64,000 bases of DNA. Origin: DASRDU01 sp035652435 (GTDB taxonomy: Bacteria > Acidobacteriota > Blastocatellia > RBC074). The DNA is taken from assembly GCA_035652435.1 (NCBI GenBank), contig DASRDU010000075.1, positions 1-64,000 on the forward strand, in the 5' to 3' direction. The notes under the pieces were generated by a model. It was given only the letters and a program-made list of their open reading frames with translations, did no database searches and had not been told where the DNA came from. Positions 53,470-62,064 of this stretch are shown here, piece after piece (position 1 is the first letter of the stretch; every line of letters starts with the position of its first letter). The position numbers were made by a program, and so were the translations under genes.

Positions 53470-56187
53470 ATGCCAAGACAGTTCGCACGCCTGCCACATC
53501 GGCTGACTATCAGCCTGATCATCGCCGCCATCGCATTTTTCACTTTCACCCCGCTCGCCCTGCTGCCACGCGCCGGAGCGCAGTCCGGCTCCGGATTGAA
53601 ACAGCCGGGAAATCAAACTGCCGAACATGCCGGCGATTCCGACGATCAGTCGGGCCATCACCGCAGAAAGTCAAAGGAAGGCCGCCCGAATGATGAGAAG
53701 CTGTGGAATGAAGCTCTGTTGCGGCACAAACTGAACAAAGAGAGGTTCGCCAGTCTTAATGCCGGCAACGAATCGGCCTTCGCGGCCGACGTCAGCAGCA
53801 CCGACACCAACGACATTTCGGTGATTCAGGACGACGGCCGGCTGGTCGTTTCTCCGAACGCCTTCGATCTGGTCGGGCGCACGGTTCAATTTACACCTGC
53901 GGGCAACGGCTACACGCTTTCCAGCCCGACAGTGACTTTCGACACCAGCCTCGGGACGAAACTGGATCTGACGGTCGCCCCCGCGGTCAACCCCAAGATT
54001 CCATCCACTCCGGGCGTCGAACCCGGCGATGACGCCTACATCACCCAGGACATCGGCTTCAATTTTTCCTTTTACGGCGTCAGCTATTCCAGCGTCAGCA
54101 TCAGCAGCAACGGCTGCCTGATTTTTCGCCCCGCCGGGACTAGCGATGCGGCCTTTAATGAGGCGGCGGGCATTTCCAACAGTTCGACCGATGGTGCAAT
54201 GCTCAGCGATCTGGAAAGGCCGTTGCCGCGCATCGCGCCGTTCTGGCACGACCTTGATGCCCGGACAGTCGCCACTCAGGGCAGCAACGGGATCTATATT
54301 CGCAAAGCCGCTGATCGCGTCGTCGTCACCTGGAACAACATCAGGGATTTCCCGAACGACCCGTCCATTGATACCGGCGTCCATACTTTTCAGGTCACTC
54401 TCTTCAACGACAGTCGCATCCTCTTCAACTACAGCGCGGGCCAGCTGATCAGCGACATCACTACCGGAATTTCACCCGGCACTTCCCCGCAGCTTCTCTC
54501 GGTCGTGAACTTCGCCAGTCCGCCCGGCGGCACATTTACCGCCGGCATCGCCGAGCTGTTCACGACCTTAAGCCGTCTTGATGAGATCGGGACGGTGGCG
54601 GCCTTTTACCAGACGCATCCGAGTCGTGACGTGTACGACTTCGTTTACATCTACCTCGATTTCGATTTTGACCTCAATGGTGCGTTCGCTTTTTACCTGC
54701 CAATTCGCAATGACTCATCAGGAATAGGCCAGGCGCCCGGCGACAATGATCCGGGGGGGACGGTCACAGGTTCGCTGAAAATTCAGGGGCTGATGAACCT
54801 GAACAACATCAATATAGCTTACCCTGATTCCCCGACGACGCGCTTTTTCGGGGCGGACAGCTCGCTTTCGATCCTCGGTCAGGAGCAGGGGCACCGCTGG
54901 CTGGCTTACGTCAGGTATCCGGCGACTGATACGAGGCTGCTGCTCGGACGCGACAACGCTCACTGGAATTTCTTCCTGAGTATCCCTTCCACGATGAGTA
55001 CCCTGGCGGCGCCCCGCTCTTCCGCGGTCGAAGGCAACGTCTGGAAGGAGAACGGCGACGGAACATTCACCTCGGTCAATCTGGTGGACGGATACTCGCG
55101 GCTGGATCAGTACGTCATGGGCCTGCGCCCGGCCAGCGAAGTGACAGACCCGATGTTCATCATCAACAACCCGACCGGCACCAATCGCACGCGCGCCTCG
55201 TCCCCGCGTCCGAACATCACCGTCACCGGCACGAAACAGGCCATTACTATTGATCAGGTCATTCAGCAGAACGGCGCGCGCACGCCGGACGCCACCGCCG
55301 CGCCGAAAAATTTCCGGGCCGCCGTCGTCCTCCTGACCAGATCGGGTGCGACGCCCGGCACGGCGACACTCAACAAACTCACCCGCTTCCGTCTCGCGTG
55401 GGAGAGCTATTTCGCGCAGGCTACGGATTACAAGGGCAGCATCAACACGGGGCTCGCCGATCTGCCGGCCGGCAGTTCGCGGGTGATCGCGGCGGTCTCC
55501 GCGGCCAGCTACACCTATCCTCTGACGCCGGGCGGCATCGGCGCACTCTTCGGCAGCGGCATGACTTCCGGCGGGACGGAGGTGGCAACCGCGCAACCTC
55601 TGCCCACCACGCTCGCCGGGACTCAGGTGTTGATCAACGGCACGCCCGCGCCGCTTTATTTTGCGGCCCCGAATCAGATCAACTTCCAGGTGCCGAGGAC
55701 GACGCAGGCCACGACGACAACCTTCCTCCCTGAAATCCCCTCCGGCACGGCGCTGATCGAAGTGATTAGCAACGGCCAGCTGATCCGCGCCGGGGCGGTG
55801 CAGATGGCGCCCGCTGTGCCGACCGTCTTTACGGCCAGCCAGAGCGGCAACGGCCCGGCGGCGGCGATTGACGGGGTCAACTTCACCGGCCCGCCGTTCA
55901 ATGCCAAACTCGCCAACGGCCAGCCGAATGTCATTGCGGTTTACGGCTCCGGCCTTGGCGCCGACGCGACTGACGTGGACGGAAATCTCAACGCCAGCAG
56001 TCAGGTTGTGCAGGCCACGATTGACGGCAATCCGGTCACGGTGAGTTACGCCGGTCGCGCCCCCGCCTTTACCGGCCTCAATCAATTCAACGTCTTTTTC
56101 CCGGCCAATATCACTTCCGGCAATCACACGCTGGTCTTTTCCCGCAACGGAGTTCCCAGCAATCAGACGACGATTGCGATCAAGTGA
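53470..56187 (+). CDS. Large secreted protein with NIDO-like and TIGR03437 domains
   Basis: A 905-residue exported protein. A signal peptide (about 1-37) and a charged region are followed by a NIDO-like beta domain (about 190-345: NFSFYGVSYSSVSISSNGCL). A protease-like region follows, with QEQGHRW at 471-477 and LDQYVMGLRPASEV near 550. A TIGR03437 domain ends the protein (about 675-905: APNQINFQVP, GLNQFNVFFP). The QEQGH motif resembles HExxH with Gln for the first His, so peptidase activity is doubtful. CTGGAG precedes the ATG. It is probably a cell-surface protein; role unknown. Confidence 0.8.
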   Translation: MPRQFARLPHRLTISLIIAAIAFFTFTPLALLPRAGAQSGSGLKQPGNQTAEHAGDSDDQSGHHRRKSKEGRPNDEKLWNEALLRHKLNKERFASLNAGNESAFAADVSSTDTNDISVIQDDGRLVVSPNAFDLVGRTVQFTPAGNGYTLSSPTVTFDTSLGTKLDLTVAPAVNPKIPSTPGVEPGDDAYITQDIGFNFSFYGVSYSSVSISSNGCLIFRPAGTSDAAFNEAAGISNSSTDGAMLSDLERPLPRIAPFWHDLDARTVATQGSNGIYIRKAADRVVVTWNNIRDFPNDPSIDTGVHTFQVTLFNDSRILFNYSAGQLISDITTGISPGTSPQLLSVVNFASPPGGTFTAGIAELFTTLSRLDEIGTVAAFYQTHPSRDVYDFVYIYLDFDFDLNGAFAFYLPIRNDSSGIGQAPGDNDPGGTVTGSLKIQGLMNLNNINIAYPDSPTTRFFGADSSLSILGQEQGHRWLAYVRYPATDTRLLLGRDNAHWNFFLSIPSTMSTLAAPRSSAVEGNVWKENGDGTFTSVNLVDGYSRLDQYVMGLRPASEVTDPMFIINNPTGTNRTRASSPRPNITVTGTKQAITIDQVIQQNGARTPDATAAPKNFRAAVVLLTRSGATPGTATLNKLTRFRLAWESYFAQATDYKGSINTGLADLPAGSSRVIAAVSAASYTYPLTPGGIGALFGSGMTSGGTEVATAQPLPTTLAGTQVLINGTPAPLYFAAPNQINFQVPRTTQATTTTFLPEIPSGTALIEVISNGQLIRAGAVQMAPAVPTVFTASQSGNGPAAAIDGVNFTGPPFNAKLANGQPNVIAVYGSGLGADATDVDGNLNASSQVVQATIDGNPVTVSYAGRAPAFTGLNQFNVFFPANITSGNHTLVFSRNGVPSNQTTIAIK

Positions 56188-56228
56188 AAGCACTGGCCTC
56201 CCGAGTGTGGCCATCCACATCAACTCTC

Positions 56229-56267
56229 TGTCGGACAACCGCAGTACGGCGCGGCGGTTGTCCGACA
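56229..56267. terminator. 14-bp hairpin upstream of the SGNH/MBOAT operon
   Basis: TGTCGGACAACCGC (56229-56242) and GCGGTTGTCCGACA (56254-56267) form a perfect stem with an 11-base loop, 41 bases after the TIGR03437 gene. No T-run follows, so it may end transcription poorly or protect the upstream mRNA 3' end. It marks the left limit of the acylation operon. Confidence 0.5.
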
Positions 56268-56324
56268 ATCAGACCGTTGTCCTCCGCGTGTTGATGGCCC
56301 CCACATCCGGCGATACTCGCCGCG

Positions 56325-57650
56325 ATGAGGAAACGCGACAACAATCTGGTGATCACGCGGGCGGGCGGGGAGGTTTCACTCCTCCTGGCACTTCCCTGCC
56401 TCGCGCTGCTGGGCGCCTCGCTCACTTTCGCGGCCACCAGGGCCTGCTACTCGCCACACGGCCCGATCACCCGACAGCCGATTGAAAATCCCGACGGACG
56501 GGCGCTCGAAAGTTTTTACCAGTCGCTCGCCCTCACCTCCGCCCAACGCGAGGCGGGCGAGAGTGACAACCCGGCCATTACCCGCATCATTCATTACGGC
56601 GATTCGCACGTCGCCGCGGACATCCTGACCGGCGCCCTGCGACGATACTTTCAGCAGGATTTCGGCGACGCCGGGCCGGGATTCATTCTCGCCGGGCGAC
56701 CGTGGCCATGGTATTCGCGCGGCGGGGTTGAAAGCGGGGCGAGCATCGGCTGGCAAAGCAACGGGCTCAGCCAGTCATCGCTCACCGGTGACGGCAGATT
56801 CGGCCTGGCCGGTGTCAGCCTGAGCGCCACTCGCGCGGGCGAAATCATTCGGATGACTTCAGCCTGCCCGCACTTTGAAATTTACCTGCTCAGGCAACCC
56901 GGCGGCGGCACGATTGATGTGCTGCTTGACGGCGAGCTTCAGCATCACCGCTTCTCACTCGCTTCAGACGATTTCGAGCCGGCGTATCTGGAATTGTCAG
57001 CGCCTGCGGATTCCGCAACCCGCGATCCGCAATCCGCAATCGAGAGTCCTCATTCCATCGAACTGCGCACCGTCTCTCCTGGTATGGTGCGCGTTCTCGG
57101 CCTGACAGCCGAGCGATATCGCGCGGGCGTCGTTTATGACGCACTCGGCATCAACGGCGCCCGTGCGACCCGCCTGCTTGAGTGGGATGAGGCACTGCTG
57201 GCTGACAATCTGGCACGCCGCAATCCTGATCTGATCATCGTAGCCTACGGTTCCAACGAAGCCGGCGACGCTGACTTTGACCCGGCCGAGTACCGCCGGA
57301 AGTTTTCGGAGGTTCTCAAACGATTGCGCGCCGCCGCGCCGGATGCCTCACTGCTGGTTATCGCGCCGCCCGACCGCGCCGTGCGCACCGGCTCGATGTG
57401 GCGGACGATTAGCACCATGCCCGGTCTCGTCGCCGCGCAGCGACAGGCGGCACTGGCGGCGGGCGCGGCTTTCTGGGATCTGTATCGTGCCATGGGTGGG
57501 GCAGGTTCAATTGAACGATGGGCAATCCGCTCGCCGCCGCTCGCGCAACCCGACCGTGTTCACCTGACGCGGTCCGGATACCTGCTCGTCGCCGATGAGC
57601 TGTATGCCGAGCTGATGCGCGGCTACCGACAATTCACTTCACGCTCCTGA
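56325..57650 (+). CDS. Exported SGNH/GDSL hydrolase-like protein 1 (acylation operon)
   Basis: A 441-residue extracytoplasmic SGNH-fold protein with an N-terminal membrane/signal segment (about 17-39). Block I is HYGDSHVAAD with Ser94, block III is YGSNEAG, and block V is PDRVHLT with Asp410 and His413. Between blocks I and III a ~130-residue beta-rich insertion (FGDAGPGFILAGRPWPWYS, then PHFEIYLLRQPGG) looks like a carbohydrate-binding-type domain, as in PatB/Ape1. It should add or remove acyl groups on a surface glycan. The MBOAT gene starts 6 bases after its stop, and SGNH 2 is a paralogue. Confidence 0.82.
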   Translation: MRKRDNNLVITRAGGEVSLLLALPCLALLGASLTFAATRACYSPHGPITRQPIENPDGRALESFYQSLALTSAQREAGESDNPAITRIIHYGDSHVAADILTGALRRYFQQDFGDAGPGFILAGRPWPWYSRGGVESGASIGWQSNGLSQSSLTGDGRFGLAGVSLSATRAGEIIRMTSACPHFEIYLLRQPGGGTIDVLLDGELQHHRFSLASDDFEPAYLELSAPADSATRDPQSAIESPHSIELRTVSPGMVRVLGLTAERYRAGVVYDALGINGARATRLLEWDEALLADNLARRNPDLIIVAYGSNEAGDADFDPAEYRRKFSEVLKRLRAAAPDASLLVIAPPDRAVRTGSMWRTISTMPGLVAAQRQAALAAGAAFWDLYRAMGGAGSIERWAIRSPPLAQPDRVHLTRSGYLLVADELYAELMRGYRQFTSRS

Positions 57651-57656
57651 AAACCA

Positions 57657-59081
57657 ATGTCATTCACCAGCGGAACATACTTCGTTTTTCTGATCGCGGT
57701 CTTCTTCACTTACTGGCTGATCGCCGGTCGCTACAAGCTGCGCGTGGCCTTTCTGGTGCTGGCAGGCGCGCTCTTTTACACACAGGCCGGCGCGAGACCG
57801 CTGCTGTTACTGCTCGCGGTCTCGCTGATTGATTTCACGACGACAAAGCTCATGAGCCACGGCCGGGACCAGAGCGTGCGCAAACTGCTGCTCGGCGTCT
57901 CGCTGCTCGCCGACATTGGCACACTGTGCGTCTTCAAGTACGCGAACTTCTTCATTGATTCGGCCACGAGCGCCTTTTCACTGTCCGGGCTGAAGGTGAA
58001 TATCCCACACCCGAGCCTGATCGCGCCTCTCGGCATTTCGTTCTTCATCTTTCAGTCGGTCGCTTACGTCGTTGACGTTTACCGCAGGGACACCGAGCCG
58101 GCGCAAAGCTACGGCGAGTATCTCGCCTTCATCTCATTCTTTCCGACTATCGTTGCCGGGCCGATTCTGCGCGCAAAACAACTGCTGCCGCAGTTCCGCG
58201 GCGGGCTCGCGCTCGACGCCGAGGCCGGCGGGCAGGCCCTGTTTCTGATCGCGCTCGGGCTGGTCAAAAAGATCGCGATTGCCGATTACCTCGCCGCGAA
58301 TTTCGTGGATCGCGTCTTCGATTTCCCCGACCGTTTCTCGGCGCTCGAAGCGTGGGCGGCCTTTTACGGCTACGCGCTCCAGATTTACGCGGACTTTTCC
58401 GGCTACAGCGACATCGCGATTGGTTCGGCGATGCTGCTCGGGTTCACTCTGCCAGCGAACTTCAACGCGCCGTACCGCTCGCAGAATCTGCCCGAATTCT
58501 GGCGGCGCTGGCACATCTCGCTCTCGTCGTGGCTGCGCGATTACGTCTTCTTTTCAATCGCCGGCAGGCGGCGCAGGGCGGCCTGGCTCTATGCCGGGCT
58601 GATCATCACGATGCTCGTCGGCGGATTGTGGCACGGCCCGACGTGGACCTTTGTGCTGTGGGGATTGCTGCACGGGCTGGGGCTCGCCGCCGTGCGCCTG
58701 TTTGAAGAGTTCCGGAAGCGGCGCGGCATTGTGCGAATCAACACGCAATGGTCACAGGCGGCCAGCGTCTTCCTGACGTTTCATTTCATCTGCTTCACCT
58801 GGGTTTTCTTCCGCGCCGAAAGTTTCTGGCAAGCTACAGGACTGCTGCGCCAGATGTTCAGCTTCACGGCCGACACGTCGAATCTCGCCCGGCCTGTAGC
58901 ATTGATCATCGTCTTCGGCCTGCTCTCACACTGGATTCCCGACCGCGCGTGGGAAACGACACGCAACGGCTTCGTCAGACTGCCGGCTCCGGTTCAGGCC
59001 GCAGCGCTGCTCGGTCTGGCAATCGGCCTTTACTTCGTCACCAGCACGGATGTCGTACCGTTTATTTATGCTCGCTTCTGA
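57657..59081 (+). CDS. MBOAT-family membrane O-acyltransferase (DltB/AlgI/PatA-like)
   Basis: A 474-residue polytopic membrane protein that should carry acyl groups across the membrane to an extracytoplasmic acceptor. Signatures: GISFFIFQSVAYVVDVYRR, FFPTIVAGPILR, YADFSGYSDIAIGSAMLLGF, NLPEFWRRWHISLSSWLRDY, and the catalytic-site segment GGLWHGPTWTFVLWGLLHG with His326 and His339. Relatives use acyl-CoA (AlgI, PatA) or a carrier protein (DltB, which takes D-Ala from DltC). Since a DltC-like carrier is two genes downstream, the donor is probably an acyl-carrier protein. It overlaps SGNH gene 2 by 32 bases. Confidence 0.93.
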   Translation: MSFTSGTYFVFLIAVFFTYWLIAGRYKLRVAFLVLAGALFYTQAGARPLLLLLAVSLIDFTTTKLMSHGRDQSVRKLLLGVSLLADIGTLCVFKYANFFIDSATSAFSLSGLKVNIPHPSLIAPLGISFFIFQSVAYVVDVYRRDTEPAQSYGEYLAFISFFPTIVAGPILRAKQLLPQFRGGLALDAEAGGQALFLIALGLVKKIAIADYLAANFVDRVFDFPDRFSALEAWAAFYGYALQIYADFSGYSDIAIGSAMLLGFTLPANFNAPYRSQNLPEFWRRWHISLSSWLRDYVFFSIAGRRRRAAWLYAGLIITMLVGGLWHGPTWTFVLWGLLHGLGLAAVRLFEEFRKRRGIVRINTQWSQAASVFLTFHFICFTWVFFRAESFWQATGLLRQMFSFTADTSNLARPVALIIVFGLLSHWIPDRAWETTRNGFVRLPAPVQAAALLGLAIGLYFVTSTDVVPFIYARF

Positions 59082-60507
59082 AAAACTTCTTCATTCAGTC
59101 AACGCGCAGGTGTTGCCGGCGACCACCGATCAATCGCGGCGCAGGCACCCGCTGTTCAGCAAACCGGCGCGGACGATTCTCTGTTTTGCGGTGATGGCAG
59201 TCATGCCGTATCTGATTCCCCGCCTGCATCACTGGCGCCTGCTGCCGCCTGTCCGCACAGCCAGCGTTCTCAGCCCCGGGCCGGCGCAGGCGACAGCAGC
59301 GCCGGCCCGCCAGGCACCAATCGGCGCCCCCGCCGACACAAGCCCAGGCGAGGTCGAAGACCCGTCGGGCCGCGCGCTGGATCATTTCTTCACCGCGTTA
59401 CAGAGGACTGAAACCGGCAGCGGTCGCGCGGTTGTGAGCCATTACGGCGATTCGCCGATTACTGGTGACGGCATCACTTCGACCGTGCGGCGCAGGCTGC
59501 AACTCAGGTTCGGCGACGCGGGCCACGGCTTCGTGCTGACCGCCCGCCCGTGGGGCTGGTACAACCACATCGGCGTGAAGCATGACGCCAGCGGCTGGGC
59601 GAGCGACCCGATGTTCATTTCACGAGGCGATCATCTTTATGGGCTCGGCGGCGCGAGCTTCACTGCCAGCGCCACGGGCGCGACCGCGACCTTCGGCACG
59701 GCTGACGAAGGCGAAGTCGGGCGTAATGTTTCGTCGTTCGACATCTACTTTCTCGCGCAGCCCGGCGGCGGAGATTTCGATATCGCAATTGATGGCGCTC
59801 AACATTCGCGCGTGACGACCAAAAGCGACACCGTGCGCTCGGGTTTTCAGGAGGTGAAAGTTCCGGCCGGCGCGCATACGATGACTATCCGCACCATCGG
59901 CAACGGTGAAGTGCGGATGTTCGGCGTCGCGCTGGAAAGCGGCTCACGCGGCGTCGAGTACGACTCGCTCGGCGATAACGGGGCGTTCGTCGGACTGCTC
60001 GCCGATTACATGAACGAAGCGCACTGGGCCGAGCAGCTGCGTCATCGCCGGCCTGACCTCGTCATCCTCAACTACGGGACGAACGAGAGCGAGTATGAGA
60101 ACTGGCCGATGGACAAGTACGAAAAAGACACGAAGGAGGTGATCCGCCGCATCCGCGCCGCACTGCCCGAAGCCTCGATCATGCTCATCAGCCCGATGGA
60201 TCGCGGCATTCGCGCCAAAGGCGGCTCAATCGTCACTCGACCGACGATCCCGAAACTGGTCACGGCGCAGCGGCGCTTCGCGGCTGAAAACGGCTGCGCG
60301 TTCTTTGACACTTTCACGGCGATGGGCGGGGAAGGTACCGTCGCGCGCTGGCGCGAAGCGAGGCCGCGGCTGATGGGCGGCGATTTCACTCACCCCACGT
60401 GGGAAGGCTCCGAAATCGTCGGCACTCTGATTCACGACGCAATCATCAGGGCTTACGAGAAGCACAAACAACAGGCTGTGAAAAATAAGGAGCCATTGAC
60501 CGAGTAA
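59050..60507 (+). CDS. Exported SGNH/GDSL hydrolase-like protein 2 (acylation operon)
   Basis: A 485-residue paralogue of the SGNH protein two genes upstream. A membrane segment (about 42-60) anchors it, followed by a Pro/Ala-rich linker. Block I is HYGDSPITGD, the insertion again starts FGDAGHGFVLTARPWGWYN and continues FDIYFLAQPGGGDF, block III is NYGTNESEYENW, and block V is GDFTHPTWEG. The shared insertion shows gene duplication. In Dlt and alginate systems the SGNH partner (DltD, AlgJ/AlgX) completes acyl transfer after the MBOAT protein. An alternative ATG at 59068 would shorten it by six residues; neither start has a good ribosome binding site. Confidence 0.8.
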   Translation: MSYRLFMLASEKLLHSVNAQVLPATTDQSRRRHPLFSKPARTILCFAVMAVMPYLIPRLHHWRLLPPVRTASVLSPGPAQATAAPARQAPIGAPADTSPGEVEDPSGRALDHFFTALQRTETGSGRAVVSHYGDSPITGDGITSTVRRRLQLRFGDAGHGFVLTARPWGWYNHIGVKHDASGWASDPMFISRGDHLYGLGGASFTASATGATATFGTADEGEVGRNVSSFDIYFLAQPGGGDFDIAIDGAQHSRVTTKSDTVRSGFQEVKVPAGAHTMTIRTIGNGEVRMFGVALESGSRGVEYDSLGDNGAFVGLLADYMNEAHWAEQLRHRRPDLVILNYGTNESEYENWPMDKYEKDTKEVIRRIRAALPEASIMLISPMDRGIRAKGGSIVTRPTIPKLVTAQRRFAAENGCAFFDTFTAMGGEGTVARWREARPRLMGGDFTHPTWEGSEIVGTLIHDAIIRAYEKHKQQAVKNKEPLTE

Positions 60508-60544
60508 ACAACTTTCCCCCTTTGGGGGCCAGGAGGAGATTTTT

Positions 60545-60787
60545 ATGTTGCCACAAACTGTCATGTCATATCTCGGCGAAGCCGCCCAAGCGGCTCGCAC
60601 CACGATGCCTGATCGCAACGACTCATTGTTCTCAGCAGGGCTGCTCGATTCCTTTTCGCTGGTTGATTTCGTCACGCTGCTCGAAAGCGAGTGCGGGATC
60701 AAAGTCAGCGATTCGGAGTTGCGCCCGGAGAATTTCGACACCATCGCCAAAGTCGAAGCCTTCATCGAACGCGCGAACGTGAAGTGA
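60545..60787 (+). CDS. DltC-like acyl carrier protein
   Basis: An 80-residue carrier protein. The phosphopantetheine site is Ser36 in GLLDSFSLVDFV, and the surrounding pattern (SLFSAGLLDS...LLESECGIKVSDSELRPENF split by helices) is closer to DltC (GLLDSMGTV) than to the fatty-acid AcpP signature (LGADSLD). A near-perfect AGGAGG sits upstream, the strongest ribosome binding site in this operon, as expected for an abundant carrier. It follows SGNH 2 by 37 bases and precedes the KAS III gene by 8. It should deliver an acyl group to the MBOAT protein. Confidence 0.9.
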   Translation: MLPQTVMSYLGEAAQAARTTMPDRNDSLFSAGLLDSFSLVDFVTLLESECGIKVSDSELRPENFDTIAKVEAFIERANVK

Positions 60788-60795
60788 GGTGACCA

Positions 60796-61821
60796 ATGAG
60801 CTGCTACATCATCGGCTGCGGCGCGGTACTGCCCGAGCGTATTGTCACAAACGAAGAACTGGCGCCGCGGCTCGGCGTCACGCCGGAATGGATTGAAGCG
60901 AAGTCAGGCATTCGCGAGCGGCGCTGGGTGGAGGCGGAGCAGTCAGCCTCTGACCTCGCGGCGGCGGCTGTCCGTGAAGCGCTGCGGGATGCGAGTGTGA
61001 AAGCTGAACGCGTCGATTACCTGATCGGCGGCACGATCTCACCCGACTATCAGGTGCCGGGCATAGCGCCGCTCGTCCAGCGCAAGATCGCGGGTTGTGG
61101 CAACGTTCCGGCAATTGATATACGCGCAGGCTGTGCCGCAATTCTCTACGGCCTGCAACTCGCGCGCGGCCTGATCCTGTCGCGCACCGCCAGTACGGTC
61201 GTCTGCTTCGGGGCCGAAGCCCAGTCGAAAGGCCTCGACCTCAGTGAAAGAAGCGCCGAACTGAGCCTGCTCTTCGGCGACGGCGCGGGCGCGGTCATCA
61301 TCAGCAATCAACCGCATCCGCCCGACGCGGACAATAGCTTTGCCGTGAGCATTGATGACGTGCTGATTGCGACTGACGGAAACTTTGCCGAAGACCTTGG
61401 CGTGCGTGCGCCTGGCACGGGCAACGGGGGGCGCTGGCTGGACGCGGGACACGTCGAATCGAACCTGCATCACGCCTCGATGAATGGCCGCAGCGTGATC
61501 CTGCACGCGGTGCGTAAATTATCTGAGGCCGCCGCGGCCATCATGACGCGGAACGAAATCACACTCGACCAGATTGATGTGATTATTCCGCACCAAGCCA
61601 ACGCCAACCTGCTGCGCTCGCTCGGCGCTCAGCTTCGCGTCCCCGAAGACCGCATTGTCAGCAACGTGGCGCGGTACGGCAATACGAGCGGGGCTTCGGC
61701 ATTCATTGCCCTGTGGCAGGCGAAGCAGGAGAGAAGGATGCGCCCCGGTTCGAGAGTTCTGTTTCTGGCCTTTGGCGCGGGCTTCACGTGGGGTGCGGCG
61801 CTGGGCCGCGTTTGTGATTAG
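60796..61821 (+). CDS. 3-oxoacyl-ACP synthase III-like enzyme (KAS III)
   Basis: A 341-residue FabH-family thiolase-fold enzyme. The triad is intact at positions like those of E. coli FabH: Cys113 in IRAGCAAILYGL, His266 in PHQANANLL and Asn296 in YGNTSGAS. FabH condenses an acyl-CoA with malonyl-ACP; some relatives (CerJ, ChlB3) instead transfer acyl groups to carrier proteins or alcohols. In this operon it stands where DltA would be, so it probably makes or loads the acyl group on the adjacent carrier protein. The gene ends at an intrinsic terminator. It may be a specialised paralogue, not the housekeeping FabH. Confidence 0.9.
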   Translation: MSCYIIGCGAVLPERIVTNEELAPRLGVTPEWIEAKSGIRERRWVEAEQSASDLAAAAVREALRDASVKAERVDYLIGGTISPDYQVPGIAPLVQRKIAGCGNVPAIDIRAGCAAILYGLQLARGLILSRTASTVVCFGAEAQSKGLDLSERSAELSLLFGDGAGAVIISNQPHPPDADNSFAVSIDDVLIATDGNFAEDLGVRAPGTGNGGRWLDAGHVESNLHHASMNGRSVILHAVRKLSEAAAAIMTRNEITLDQIDVIIPHQANANLLRSLGAQLRVPEDRIVSNVARYGNTSGASAFIALWQAKQERRMRPGSRVLFLAFGAGFTWGAALGRVCD

Positions 61822-61857
61822 CGTCAGAATCTCACCACGCGGGCCCCCTCCCGAGCA

Positions 61858-61885
61858 GCCAGCCATTATTTGGCTGGCATTTTTC
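61858..61885 (+). terminator. Intrinsic terminator after the acylation operon
   Basis: GCCAGCCA (61858-61865), a 5-base loop and TGGCTGGC (61871-61878), followed by A and five T residues. This is a standard rho-independent terminator about 37 bases after the KAS III stop, closing the operon. Confidence 0.9.
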
Positions 61886-62064
61886 TTCCCATCACGGATA
61901 ATCTTTACTCAGCCACTCTGGCGGAATCGCGACGGCAGTCGGCAGCGTCGGGTGGTGCAACCATCGTCCGGCGTCGCGATTCTAAGGGCTGCCGGGCGAT
62001 ACCCCTTTGCGCGGCGCAACCCGCGAAGTTTTCCGAAGCGCAGCAGTCCAAAGGAGAAGCAGTT

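Noticed and set aside
54718..56268. 516-codon minus-strand open frame opposite the TIGR03437 gene
   Set aside because: Very Arg/Gly/Ala-rich, typical of an antisense shadow in GC-rich DNA. The plus-strand protein has clear domains and a ribosome binding site.
56325..61821. Classic dlt operon (D-alanylation)
   Set aside because: DltA is absent, a KAS III enzyme is present and there are two SGNH proteins with inserted beta domains. A didermal cell with DAP-type wall is also not expected to carry teichoic acids.
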